Shown in pieces: positions 1-10,840 of a DNA stretch of 64,000 nt. A program made the translations under genes and the position numbers. The stretch is from Dipteronia dyeriana (lineage: Eukaryota > Streptophyta > Magnoliopsida > Sapindales > Sapindaceae): assembly GCA_032871835.1 (NCBI GenBank), contig CM065300.1, forward strand, positions 6,839,768-6,903,767, written 5' to 3'. Below the pieces are notes generated by a model. That model made no database searches. It was not told the origin of the DNA and was given only the letters and a program-made list of their open reading frames with translations. Position 1 is the stretch's first letter; every line of letters begins with the position of its first letter.

Positions 1-960
1 TGCGTTCATTTAGGTTTTGTAGGAATCAATAGTTTCCATAGTGGTCCTGTTTATTATCAACAGAGTAACTGATACAATGTGTGTTACTCTAAAATGTCAA
101 TGCATATATTTCATTCTTAGAATCATCACTTGTTTGTGGAAGTCTTGAAGATAATGTCAAACAAGATGATTTCATGTTTGTTTCTGTGAAGCAATCAGCA
201 AAACCTTGTACAGGGGTGGGGTGGGTTGTTTCTGGTTTCACAAACAAGGATTGGGGATCCAAAAAAAAAACCATTAATTTGAGCACGAATTGGCGGAGAC
301 GCAATGCTGCTCATGTCTCATTCCGTCCCAGACAAGCGGCATGTGATTTTTTTAGTCCTAGACATTCACTTCATTTCTTATTCACACCCACATGATGCTG
401 TCTTTGTTAATCTGTATTTTATCTTTGATTCATTTTCTGTTGCCTCCTTCTGCTAACCTTCCTCTATATCAGTCCTGTGACTGTCACACCGAAATCCTAA
501 GCCGCATTCTCCATGTTAAATATTCGGGTCTATCCAGACGCCAGAGTTGAGAATTTTTATCTGTACTTTTACCAAACTTTAATTACACTGAATGTGTGCG
601 AGACAGTGAGATACATGTCACTAAGCCAACATCGCCTCGTTAGTGTTGTCATTAGTTGGCAATGAGTATCATTTTACAACTTTTATGCTTTGTAATCATT
701 TTGGTGGGATATGCAATGATGTTTCTGATTATCTAATTAAAGAAGAAAAATGGACAGCCGAGAATTTGGGTCCCATTTGGTCAAAAAACAACTCGTGCGT
801 CTGTACTCCATACCACATTTCACGTTTTCACCGTAATTTCCCAGTAATATCATGTTTCATGTTCTCTTAACCGGTTTTTATAAATAATTTTAGTGTGTAT
901 CCTTAAATTATCAGAATACCTCTCGGTGTTTAATTTTTTTTTCTCTTTCTTCTCCACAGT
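1..960. other. intergenic, nothing recognised
   Basis: No open frame here has a recognisable domain, a plausible splice pattern or transposon coding sequence. Short frames of 70-75 codons on both strands look random in composition. The stretch could hold the end of a gene lying to the left, but nothing in the sequence shows it. Confidence 0.5.
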
Positions 961-1180
961 TTTCCTCCTCCTCTTCTCTCCTTCACCATAGACCACTGCT
1001 ACTCTCTTCTTCTTGTGCAAACTGAAATAACTCTCTTATTCTTATGCAAATCGAAGACAATGGATTTCAAGTGTTTTGCAAATCGATGAGAAGCACACCG
1101 TTTATTGAAGATTTAAAGAACACCATTGTTAGGTTGAGAGGTTTTGAATAAGTTTATCGATTTGCTCTAATTCGGCTGAA

Positions 1181-1830
1181 GGTGTGTAAATGTCTTCCAT
1201 TTCTGTTAGTTTGAGTTCGGAACAAGTAGTATAACATGATTTTAACTAGATTGCATTATTGATCTGTGTTTTTTTTGAAGAAATTGATAAATTTAAGATT
1301 CACGTTTTTTCCAGAACAGTTCAAGTTTTAAATGTTTGTAAACTTGAAATGTCCTATAACAACTCAAAACAAAACTTGAAATATAATATAAAAATTCTAA
1401 ATGTGGATAAAACTTGAAATGTAGCGAAGTTTAAAGAAATTTAAAGCATGATTTCAGGTTTAGACCTTATAAAACTTGAAATGTTTATAGCAGATCGTAG
1501 ATGTGTATTCGTCTTCCATTTTTATTAGTTTGAGTTCCAAACAGTTAATATAACATCTTTTAATGTTATTTCATTACTATTGTGTGGTTTTGTGAAGACT
1601 TTAAAGAATATAATTTGCACATTTTTTTTCCATAACATTTCAAATTTTAGTTGTTCCTAAACGTGAAATGTGCTATAAAAACTCTAAACAGAACTTGAAG
1701 TCTTTTATAAAAATTCGAAATGTTGATAAACCTTGAAATGTAGAGATGTTTACAGAGATATAAAACACGATTTCAAGTTTAGACCACAGAAACGTGAAAT
1801 GTATTGAAAAACTTAAAATCTGACATTTTG
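1181..1830. repeat. two diverged tandem units of about 320 bp
   Basis: Two units begin at about 1181 and 1502 with the shared text TCTTCCATTT.T.TTAGTTTGAGTTC and follow the same order of words (TATAACAT, AACTTGAAATGT..CTATAA.AACTC, GATTTCA.GTTTAGACC). The word AAACTTGAAAT, in this orientation, is the reverse complement of the ATTTCAAGTTT word that dominates the array at 2890-3370. The two regions may therefore be arms of one old repeat, now separated by the LTR-like stretch between them. Confidence 0.55.
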
Positions 1831-2019
1831 TTGCAAAAAAAAAAAATTCAGGTGAATGGATTATGATGGGTACTTCCACTGATGGCGATACTACTTGATG
1901 AGAATCAAGAAGCGTCACCAAAGGATCCATTGCATATTCCAGTTGGGTCAATTACATGAAAGCAATAGGATCAAAGAATCATTTATTGATGGGCTGATTC
2001 TGAGTTGTTAAAGTCCAAA

Positions 2020-2660
2020 TTCGGCTCACATGAAGACCAAGCCTTAATTAATGTCATCAAGACAATGGATTGGGCCGAATAAGGAAGACTTGGGCATGTG
2101 GTACAAGCTAGGAGAATAGTCAACTTTGGCTGATTTATTTCCTTTTAATTTCCAAAGAATAATAATTGATTTGTTTCCCAAATTAAGGGGCTGATTTGTT
2201 TCCAAATTTAGCTTTCCAATTAGGAAGCAAGTCAATAGTTGCTAGTTTAGTATTTATTTATTTCCTAAATTTGTTTGCATTTATTTTCATAATTGTAAGG
2301 CATTAATTGCCTAATATTTATTCTCTTTTAGGTCTTAGATATTTTTAGTATAAAATGGACCAATTGATGTAATTTGAGAATAGATTTTGAATTGAAATAA
2401 ATTTGAGAGAATTTTCTCTTTGATTCTTCATAGAACTATGAACTTATCAAGGTTCTACCTTGTGGCGTTCAAACCTTGACTTATCACTCACCTTCTTTCT
2501 TATTCTCGAGTGTGGCGTCTACAACCTTCTTGATACCGTTGGTTCTTATCTCCATATAGATAATGGGTCGCGGTCCTTTTTATTTTCTTACGTTTATAAA
2601 CTTGAATTAGAAAACGATCCTTCGTTACCATATATTGGTTTCGGGTCTCACTACTCTTGG
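2020..2660 (+). mobile_element. LTR-like retrotransposon fragment
   Basis: The stretch reads like a plant Ty3-type LTR. It has an AT-rich left part, a TATAAAATGG box near 2349, then AATAAA-containing text near 2396, followed by a GC-richer tail with two GTGGCGT words. No coding domain, primer-binding site or second LTR is visible nearby, so the element boundaries are not fixed. This would be a solo LTR or a fragment. The call rests on composition and signal order, not on homology. Confidence 0.35.
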
Positions 2661-2889
2661 TGAGGTTAATATCACTACTCATTTGTAATTTCTAGTTATG
2701 TCTATGTTGTATTACTGACTTAAGTGAAGTAAGAACTTTTTGTTGTAGTATGAACTTATTTCATGTATGAACACTATTTAATATGTTTATTTCATGTGTT
2801 ATTATTATAACCAGAAATGTTGTGATATGAAGTTCTGAAAATATTACAAGTTGTAATTTGAAGTTAAAGTTTAGTATCCTTGCTATTTA

Positions 2890-3370
2890 TAGCATGATTT
2901 CAAGTTTGGTTCATGTGATTTATATCATGATTTCAAGTTTGTTGTGTAATTGTAAAGCATGATTTCAAGTTTGGACAATTTCCAGTAAAAAATCCCAACA
3001 CATCAATATCTGTCTATTGCATGATTTCAAGTTTGGTTCCTGAGATTTATACATTGATTTCAAGTTTGATGTTTAATTGTAAAGCATGATTTCAAGTTTG
3101 GGCAATTTCCAGTAAAAAATCCCAACACATCAGTACCTATCTACTGCATGATTTCAAGTTTGGTTCCTGATATTTATACCTTGATTTCAAGTTTGTTGTT
3201 TAATTTTAAAGCATGATTTCAAGTTTGGTCAATTTCCAGTAAAAACTCCCAACACTGTCAACACATCAATACCTAACTACTGCATGATTTCAAGTTTGGT
3301 TCCTGAGATTTATACCATAAATTCAAGTTTTGTGTTTATTTGTAAAGCATGATTTCAAGTTTGGACAATT
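2890..3370. repeat. tandem array, unit about 126 bp, built on a 15-bp word
   Basis: The phrase GCATGATTTCAAGTTTGG followed by (A/G/T)CAATTTCCA recurs at 2958, 3084, 3211 and 3348, giving periods of 126, 127 and 137 bp. Inside each unit the shorter word GATTTCAAGTTTG appears three times, so about a dozen copies lie in under 500 bp. The last period is longer because about 11 bp (ACACTGTCA-like text) was inserted. No ORF runs through the array. It resembles the internal or subterminal repeats of a transposon. Confidence 0.8.
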
Positions 3371-3649
3371 TCCATTCAAAAATCCCAACACTCTCAACAC
3401 ACAAGAATACATTTCTATTTTTGCAATTCTGCAACAAATCCTGTTTCAAGTTGTTCATAATTTAACATCCAACCTAATCTGATAACGACATTTAACATTC
3501 AACCTAATATCCGGCCAACCATTACACATTCACCAATCGCAAAACGAAATATAACATCCAACCGAATATCCGTCCAACCAATTGAAAACACCTTACACAA
3601 AATGTGGTGGCCTACCAACCATCTAAATAACACAAACAAAAAAGAAAAT

Positions 3650-3860
3650 TACAGTAGGTGTTCTCATCTCCGGGAACTCTGTCTAAGGTACACCGGGTCT
3701 TTCACCATCTGAGGGGTAGTGTAAGGGGTACGAACTGTTGTTGCTCCTTTCCTAAGCCTCTTACTACATCTCTTATTCTGCTCCTGAACAACATGGTTTA
3801 CCTTATCTTGCTGTGGAGCATCCTGTTCATCGGCACCCTCGTCCTCCTGTCACAGATTTA
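3650..3860 (-). pseudogene. transposon-type coding relic, acidic then K/R-rich
   Basis: The minus strand can be read for about 65 codons as an acidic stretch (EDEGADEQDAPQQDK) followed by a basic patch (KRCSKRLRKGATTVRTPYTT) and then a stop. This acidic-then-basic 'KR.RK...TPY' pattern is familiar from plant transposon proteins, for example those linked to Ulp1-type proteases of Mutator-like elements. No catalytic motif is present. The repeats on both sides support a transposon context. Family assignment is a guess. Confidence 0.3.
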
Positions 3861-4660
3861 AAGCATCAGCTCAAGTTTTTCGAATATTTCAACTTCTTGC
3901 AAGAAGTAAACAATGATTTGAAGTTCTGTGCTTCAAATTCAAAACAACATTTCATGTTTATGCACAAAATGAAAGCATGATTTCAGTTCACAAACAACAT
4001 TTCAAGTTCTAAGTTTCAACCACAAACAACCGGTTCATCATTCAAGTTCACAATCAACCTCAACAAAATTCGATTCCCTCAATACCACAAAACCCACATT
4101 TCGAATCCATCAAACGAAATAATGAAATCAACATAATGAAATCAATTTTGATATATTCAAGTGTTCACAACAAACTTCACTGTCTAATTAACCAAACCCT
4201 AAAAAATGAAATCATATTTGACCTAAGAACACATTTATATGAAAAAATCCACAAAAATCAAATTTTATTAACAATTTCAACAAATAATTTTAATAAAAAC
4301 GAATTTTGGAACACCAAACCAAACCTTCACGCAGAAATCAACACCTCGTTGACCACCACGACCACTGCTATTGTCGACGACCATGATTTCGGCTCTCCTC
4401 CACTCCGCGACGATGATGATGGCCCTGACGACGATCAATAAGTCACCGACGACCACGAGGTGGCTACGTTCTCTTCGGCGACAATGCTGAAGACTTCGGC
4501 GGGTTCTCTTCGGCGACGACGATGAAGACGCAACCAGTTTCGTTGTCTTCCTCCTTTGCGATGGCAAAGCCCCTGTTTTCCTCTCTTCTCCTCTCCACCA
4601 CGATTCATTCAAGAAATTAAAAACAAAACCCTAGATTTTTCCACTGTTGGTTACCTTTAA

Positions 4661-4661
<1 letters not shown>

Positions 4662-4752
<91 letters not shown>
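4662..4752. repeat. (TA)n microsatellite, about 90 bp
   Basis: An uninterrupted TA dinucleotide run of about 45 repeats. Confidence 0.95.
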
Positions 4753-4754
<2 letters not shown>

Positions 4755-5316
4755 GGATATTTAGGTAATTTCAAAAAAATATGGCTATAAACAAATAAAA
4801 TTTAGTATGTGGTTAAAAACGAAATCCTAATAACTTATGTGGCTACTTTTGATTTTCTCTCATTTAGATTAGTTGAGAAATCAATTTGAAACGACGAAAT
4901 CTCAATTTTAATATTATAGATATATAGGAATATCACTTGATCAACCTCATTTATTACGAGGCAATCAAAACTTATTCAACTGGGTTATTATAATTTGATG
5001 AGTTTAAAATCATAAATAAAATTATAATACATAAAAATATAGTGTGGATGGTCCAAAATATTCTCATTTCTTAGATTATTTTCAATGCAAATATGTATTT
5101 AAAAAAAATTGAGTGCCACATAGGATAAATAGTTAAAAAGTTAGAAAATCTTTTTTCAATACAATTATTTAACTTTAATTTAGAGATGATGTGGTAAAGA
5201 AAAAGGTAGAGAGAAAATGAAGTTGAATTTATAATTCTGGAAACTCTTCTAGAAATGCTGAATAGGATTTATAACTATTTTCACCGATAATATTAAAGTT
5301 CATTTAATTATAAAAT

Positions 5317-6219
5317 GAGTGGTGCTATTGACACCCTCACTAATGAACTATTTATACCCCAACTTCTAAAATTTTAATTTAATTATATAAAATTAAATGG
5401 TTTTATTAATTTTTTAAAATTATTTCCTGAATTGCCCTTTTACATATTTACAAACTTAATACACCACATATATTTTCAAAAAAAAATTACACTTTTCTAA
5501 TATTTATATACAGTTTTCTCATATCCATATTTGTTTTTTTTTTCTTATTATCATGGGGAAGCCATTCTTATTAGACGAGGTTTTTTTTTCTGTAATCATT
5601 TGAATTGTTGGTGGTAGATTGTGAGTGTGATATTGATCGTTTCATGATTTTTTTAGCAATTAAATTAGGATTTTGGTGTGGTTTCGTTTCGTTAGAGATT
5701 AGGTTTTCTTGGGTTGCGATTCTTGGTGTGCATCCAGATCATTGAATGCATAAAAACTCTAAAAGAAAATAAACCAAAAGAAAAAAAAATAACAAACATG
5801 AATCTGATTTAAAAAAAAAAAACAAAACAAACATGTGGAACAATAAAATGAAAAAAATACTAAACATAGGAAATATGATATTGAGATCTGAAAAAAAAAA
5901 TAGTAAACATTCAATTATTTAAAATAATCTATGTTATTAGAGTTTTGAAATAAGGAAAGTGATACTAAACATGGAAAATATGAGTTTGAGATCTGAAAAA
6001 AAAAATAGTAAACATTCAATTATTTGAAATAATATATGTTATTAGGGTTTTGAAATAAGGAAAGTGGAGTTTTATTAGTTCTATTTTGTACAGTATTCTT
6101 TTTAATAAAATTTGTACGTCTATTTAAAAAATTTGATAAAGAAAAAAAAAATGAATACTAAATAATTTTAAAAATGGGGTGTTAATAGTTCAGTAGTTGG
6201 TGTGTCAATATCAACACTC
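5317..6219. mobile_element. Mutator-like non-autonomous element with 9-bp target duplication
   Basis: The left end GAGTGGTGCTATTGACACCC and the reverse complement of the right end GAGTGTTGATATTGACACAC match over about 60 bp, with substitutions and small gaps. The element is bracketed by a perfect 9-bp direct repeat, TTATAAAAT, at 5308-5316 and 6220-6228. Long terminal inverted repeats with a 9-bp duplication are the signature of the Mutator superfamily. There is no transposase frame, so it would depend on a helper. The interior holds a 105-bp direct duplication, 5857-5961 and 5962-6066. Confidence 0.85.
5857..6066. repeat. 105-bp direct tandem duplication inside the Mutator-like element
   Basis: Two head-to-tail units start with ATACTAAACAT and end with AAATAAGGAAAGTG. 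They differ by a handful of substitutions. The duplication lies wholly inside the element at 5317-6219. Confidence 0.85.
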
Positions 6220-6706
6220 TTATAAAATAAAAAAGAAGAGATAATAGAATAATTATTTTATAATGATTTGTTATAAAATGAATACATATTTTACTTTACT
6301 TAATTGTATTAGAGATATGAATATGTATTTCTTTAAAATAATTTTTGTAAAGGTAGGTCCGTAATTAATAAATAGAAATATTGATAGTTACACTGTTTAA
6401 AAACTCAACACTATATATTTATATTGAAAATGCATTTATACCAAGACTCATGGTCAAGGTTAGTTTCCCGAACATAATTCATGGTTTGTTAATTAATGGG
6501 ATTCAAGTTTCCTCTACGCAGGTAAGGATAAGTTTTCTTATCTGGTTCACTTTCCTAACAAACTAGATTATTTTTAATTTTTATTTCTAATTAATCAAAC
6601 AATAATTTTAAGATTTTTTTTAAGTATTACATTTAATTCTGACATTTATTAAGATAAGGGTTTTTATCATTGCTCATAGTATTAATTGTGTACCTTTAAT
6701 TGGAGA

Positions 6707-7273
6707 TAGAGATACATGTTTGGGAAATGAGGATGGATATATGTCCCCCCATCCCTATCCCTATCCCCACTTCCTAGACCCTTCTCCCATTCCCTTTCAT
6801 TTCCCCATTTGGAGAAGATGGGGATGGGGATGGGGATGTTTAGGAGGAGGTCCCCCCATCCCTATCCCCAATTCCCTATTTTTCCTGTTTTTTTATGTTT
6901 TCTCGTATCCTCCGTTCCTCCATTTTTCCATTTCCCTATTTAACTAAAAATTATAAAAAAAAAAAAAAAACAAACCTTTCATTATAAATAAAAAATAGCA
7001 ATGCATTACAAATTCAACATAAAATGTTTTAAATAATTCAAATATATATTATAATTATATTTATATACTTTTGGAGGAAATGGGGAAATGGGGATCTCCA
7101 TCCCCATCCCCATTTCAATTTAATTGTGGGGGAAATGGGGATGGGGATGGGGTCCCATTTTAATTTGGGGATAAAAATCATCCCCCCCCTTTCCCCATTT
7201 GTCTAAAAAAATAATCCCCAAATGGAGATGGGGTGCGGGGATTTGGGGCTCCGGGGATAAATGTGCATCCCTA
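6707..7273. mobile_element. hAT-like element rich in GGGGAT words
   Basis: The ends are TAGAGATACATGTTT and, on the reverse strand, TAGGGATGCACATTT (11 of 15 bases equal). They are flanked by 8-bp near-identical direct repeats, ATTGGAGA (6699-6706) and ATTAGAGA (7274-7281). The subterminal parts are C-rich on the left and both strands carry many GGGGAT/ATCCCC words. An 8-bp duplication with a TAGGGATG-type end fits hAT elements. No transposase frame is present; short frames here are products of the repeat. Confidence 0.6.
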
Positions 7274-7296
7274 ATTAGAGATTACTTACCTAGAGG

Positions 7297-7663
7297 AGAA
7301 AATCTTCAATGAGACGGTTTCATTGCCACTTGATGAGACCGTCCAATGCGATTGTACCAAATTATAGTTTTATAATATATAGGGATAATTATCCCGGTGG
7401 CCATCAACTCTTGCCACCACTATCAAAATGGCCACCGGATGGGGAATTGGTTTCAAAATGACCATTTTTGGTAAACAATGTTACACTAATGGTCATTCCA
7501 TCTAATTTTATCAATTTCCATCCAATTCCATCCAACAAGTGACATTTTGGTAAATAAGGGGATATCATTAATTTACTTTAAATATTTTTTGGAAATCAAT
7601 TTTTTCTTTCGATTTTTAAAACAAATAATTATATTTAATATGTGTATATACATATAGCATATC

Positions 7664-7725
<62 letters not shown>

Positions 7726-8072
7726 GTTTGATATATATGTTATATGTATATACATACACTAAATATAATTATTTGTTTCAAAAAATAAAAGAAAACTTGA
7801 TTATAAAAAAATATCTAAAATAAATTAATGATATCCCCATATTTATTGGATGGAATTGGATGGAATGACCATTAGTGTAACCTTGTTTACCAAAAATGAA
7901 CATTTTGAAACCTATTCCCCATCCGGTGGCCATTTTAATAGTGATGGTAAGAGTTGATGGCCACCAGAGTAATTATCCCTAATATATATTTATGTACTCA
8001 AGATAAATGATGCAATCTCATTGAGACGGTCTCACCAAGTGACAATGAGACCGTTCCATTAAAGATTTTAGA
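7297..8072. mobile_element. outer inverted-repeat MITE, split by an inner element
   Basis: About 70 bp at 7299-7366 (AAAATCTTCAATG..ACGGT.TCATTG.CACTTG.TGAGACCGTC) match the reverse complement of 7994-8070. Together they form the arms of a small element that would be about 180 bp long without its insert. The inner fold-back element (7382-7979) sits between the arms. The superfamily is not clear because no certain target duplication was found. Confidence 0.65.
7382..7979. mobile_element. near-perfect fold-back MITE, 598 bp
   Basis: The left arm begins GGGATAATTATCCCGGTGGC and the right arm, read on the other strand, begins GGGATAATTACTCTGGTGGC. The two arms stay collinear for roughly 270 bp, up to a central (TA)n run at about 7665-7721. 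A perfect 9-bp duplication, TAATATATA, flanks it at 7373-7381 and 7980-7988, although this site is AT-rich. The structure fits a Mutator-type fold-back element. A transcript crossing it would form a hairpin of several hundred base pairs. Confidence 0.85.
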
Positions 8073-8073
8073 G

Positions 8074-9521
8074 TTTACTGTATAACCTCATTGGGATGTT
8101 CTTACCGTCTAATTTTAGAGTTGACCATATAATCAATCACGTTGTATCTTTTCTCCAAATTTTACCGTTTTCCGTTTTTCTCAAATATGTGTTTCCTGTT
8201 TATATTTATAATAAAAGGTAACTTCTTAAATTGAGATTCAGATCTTTTTTTTTAAAGAGTTAAATTATAATTATTAGCAATATCAATATCTTTATTATTA
8301 AATAAAATTAATTAGTGTATCTATATTTTATTAAAAAAATTAATTATAAAAATATCTTAATAGAAATTCATTAATAAGAATAAATTGTTTTAATTAAAAA
8401 TAAATCAAATACGGTTATATTCATTAATTACACACATATGACCATATCTTCGATTTTATCTCCTTATTAAAGAAAACATAATAAACCTTAATTAATCTAT
8501 AATTTTATTTCAGGTATCAAAATTTTTCGTCATCACATTATTATTTTATAATAAAGAAATAGAAAAAAAAATGTTAAATGACCCTGATCTCATATATGTA
8601 CGGATAATATTTGTTTTGGTATGAATTTTATCGATAAATAAAATAAAGATAGTTGTTGATACGGATGAAATAACTATATATAAAATAATAAAATCTATAT
8701 AACTATGCTGTGTTAAACCAAAATATATTAAAATAAATATATTCTCTATTTAATTTCAAATAATTTGAGAGATTAGCCAAAAAAAAAAAAATCAACTTTA
8801 CAGCCGTATTGCTATTGCTGTCGGGATTGTCAATTTTAAGGATAACAAAAAAAATATCAGCCACGCTCTCTTGGTATCGTATCCAGCACGGCCCAATCAG
8901 TAATCGAGTATGGTTTATATCACGTGAGCCATGGGTGGTTTACTAGTACTATCTCCTGCCCGTTAACCGACTTCAAAAAATTCAACTAACAGTATTGGAA
9001 CCAAAATTGTCCCAAACCACGATCCACGAGACCACTCCGCACGCGCACACACGTACGTACGTTCACGCTCTCTCTCTCCACCTTTTTATCAGTTTGTCTC
9101 CTCCTCTTCTGTTCTCAGATTTTCGGATTTGAAATTGAATACTCGTTAACGTTACCAGTAGAGACTAGAGAGCATTTATTCATTTAAAACTCACCAGACC
9201 AACCAACTCGCCCTCTCTATATCTATATCTGCAATAAAGTAACCGAAAAAGAGAACCCAAAGGAAAAAAAAAGTGAAGAAAAAGTATATAATGCCTCCAT
9301 GAATGCTCCTTTGCTTGCTCTGCACCCATCTCTCTGTTTTCTTCTCTCATTCACGACCTAACTGATCTACCAAGCAAAGCAGCTTAAAAAGGATACGGTT
9401 TCTTCTTATTTGTCATGACTGTTATTTTGCTTACACATCACATCTCTCTGTTTTCCCTTTTACATATATATAGCCATACATTGATAACCGTCAATAGTTG
9501 AAGTAAACAATAAAAAAAAAA
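8074..9521 (+). promoter_or_regulatory. upstream region and probable 5' UTR of the TBL gene
   Basis: The AT-rich upstream DNA changes at about 8900 to a more mixed composition with ACGTACGTACGT (near 9052) and a CT-rich run (near 9068) typical of plant leader regions. A TATATAA sequence lies near 9284 and another TATA-like run near 9464. The transcription start cannot be fixed from sequence alone. Confidence 0.4.
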
Positions 9522-10783
9522 ATGTCCAAGAACCCATCTCAGCAGGACCATGAAACCATGCCAAGTTGTGATTTTTTCAAGAAATTCAAGCGTTTGAGGC
9601 TCTTTGAGCCTTATTTAGGAGCTGGGTTCTTCTTCGTTACATTGTGTGTGATTTTCTGCTTCTTTTACTTGGATTACTGGGCTGTGGCTAAAGGGTATAG
9701 AGTTCCTGCAAAATCAGATAGGTTCTGGTGGCTGAAACTGGACGGTGGTGGTGGTGGGTCTATTGAGAACAAGAAGAGAGTGGAGTTTTTGAGCGAGCTG
9801 GGAAATGGGTGCGACTTGTTTGATGGTGCTTGGGTTTGGGATGAAAATTACCCTTTGTACCAGTCCAAAGATTGCAACTTTTTGGATGAAGGATTCAGGT
9901 GTACTGAGAATGGGAGGCCTGATTTGTTCTACACTAAGTGGAGATGGCAACCCAGAAATTGCAACTTGCCAAGGTATGTTCATTAATGGAGAAAAAGAAG
10001 TTAGAAATCAAAGTTGTGTTGTGATAATTTTTCCACAGTTATATTGATACAAGTATGATGAATATATAATCTAGGGTTGAGTTTTTTCACGGGATGCAAT
10101 TGCAAACTGGAAAATTTAGGAAATATGAGGTTTATAGATGTTTTTAGTTTCCCTGCATTTTCTTGGCGACCAAACGGGTTTCTATTATGATTGAGGATTT
10201 TTTTTTTGTTTTTTGTTTTTATGCTGTGTCTGTAGCGTATAGTTCGGTTTATTTGCTTGTATTTATGGTCTTCGAAAATTACATACCTTTACAGTTTTAC
10301 ACAAGGATTGCAACTCTTTTATGTATAGAAAACATTGGTTGAATTTTCAATGCCAATTTCATTTTTGAGATCAAAATTTTGAAGTGTAGTATCCATGATT
10401 TGTCAATGTTGTCTGTTTTTTCCCCTAATGTTTTCTGTCATTATCTGGGATGGGTTCAAATGCTCCCTTGTTCCTTTCCTAGACTTGGCTCATTTGCCTC
10501 TGTCGATAACCCATGAACTCTCAGATAATGGTTGTAGCATTCAAGCAATGAAGACAAGTGTGTGATCATTTTCTTTTCCTTTTTTATTGAAATTGTTCTA
10601 ATGGTGTTGTTTTGTTAGCTAATTAGCTGGTCAGCTGGGTAAATTGACTTTCGTAAGTTGGCCTAAACAAAAAAAGAAAAAATTAATTAAAAAAATCAAC
10701 TTTGGTAAATTTTGTGTGTGTTTAGTTGTGTGAGGTATTCAATTTCACTGCAACTTTCACACTCTTGGGTCTTGGCTGTGTTG

Positions 10784-10840
<57 letters not shown>

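Noticed and set aside
2890..3370. A regularly spaced repeat array that could be read as CRISPR-like
   Set aside because: The repeats are nested and imperfect, the 'spacers' are themselves repeated, and the window is plainly a plant nuclear genome. It is a tandem repeat.
4136..4612. Overlapping frames of 101 and 111 codons on both strands
   Set aside because: Both are low-complexity (Asp or Arg/Ser runs), without a domain or splice context, and lie in transposon-like DNA.
6720..6947. A 75-codon Pro/Gly-rich frame
   Set aside because: It is the translation of the GGGGAT/ATCCCC repeats of a hAT-like element.
7573..7755. A 60-codon frame of Ile/Tyr repeats
   Set aside because: It is the translation of the central TA run of the fold-back element.
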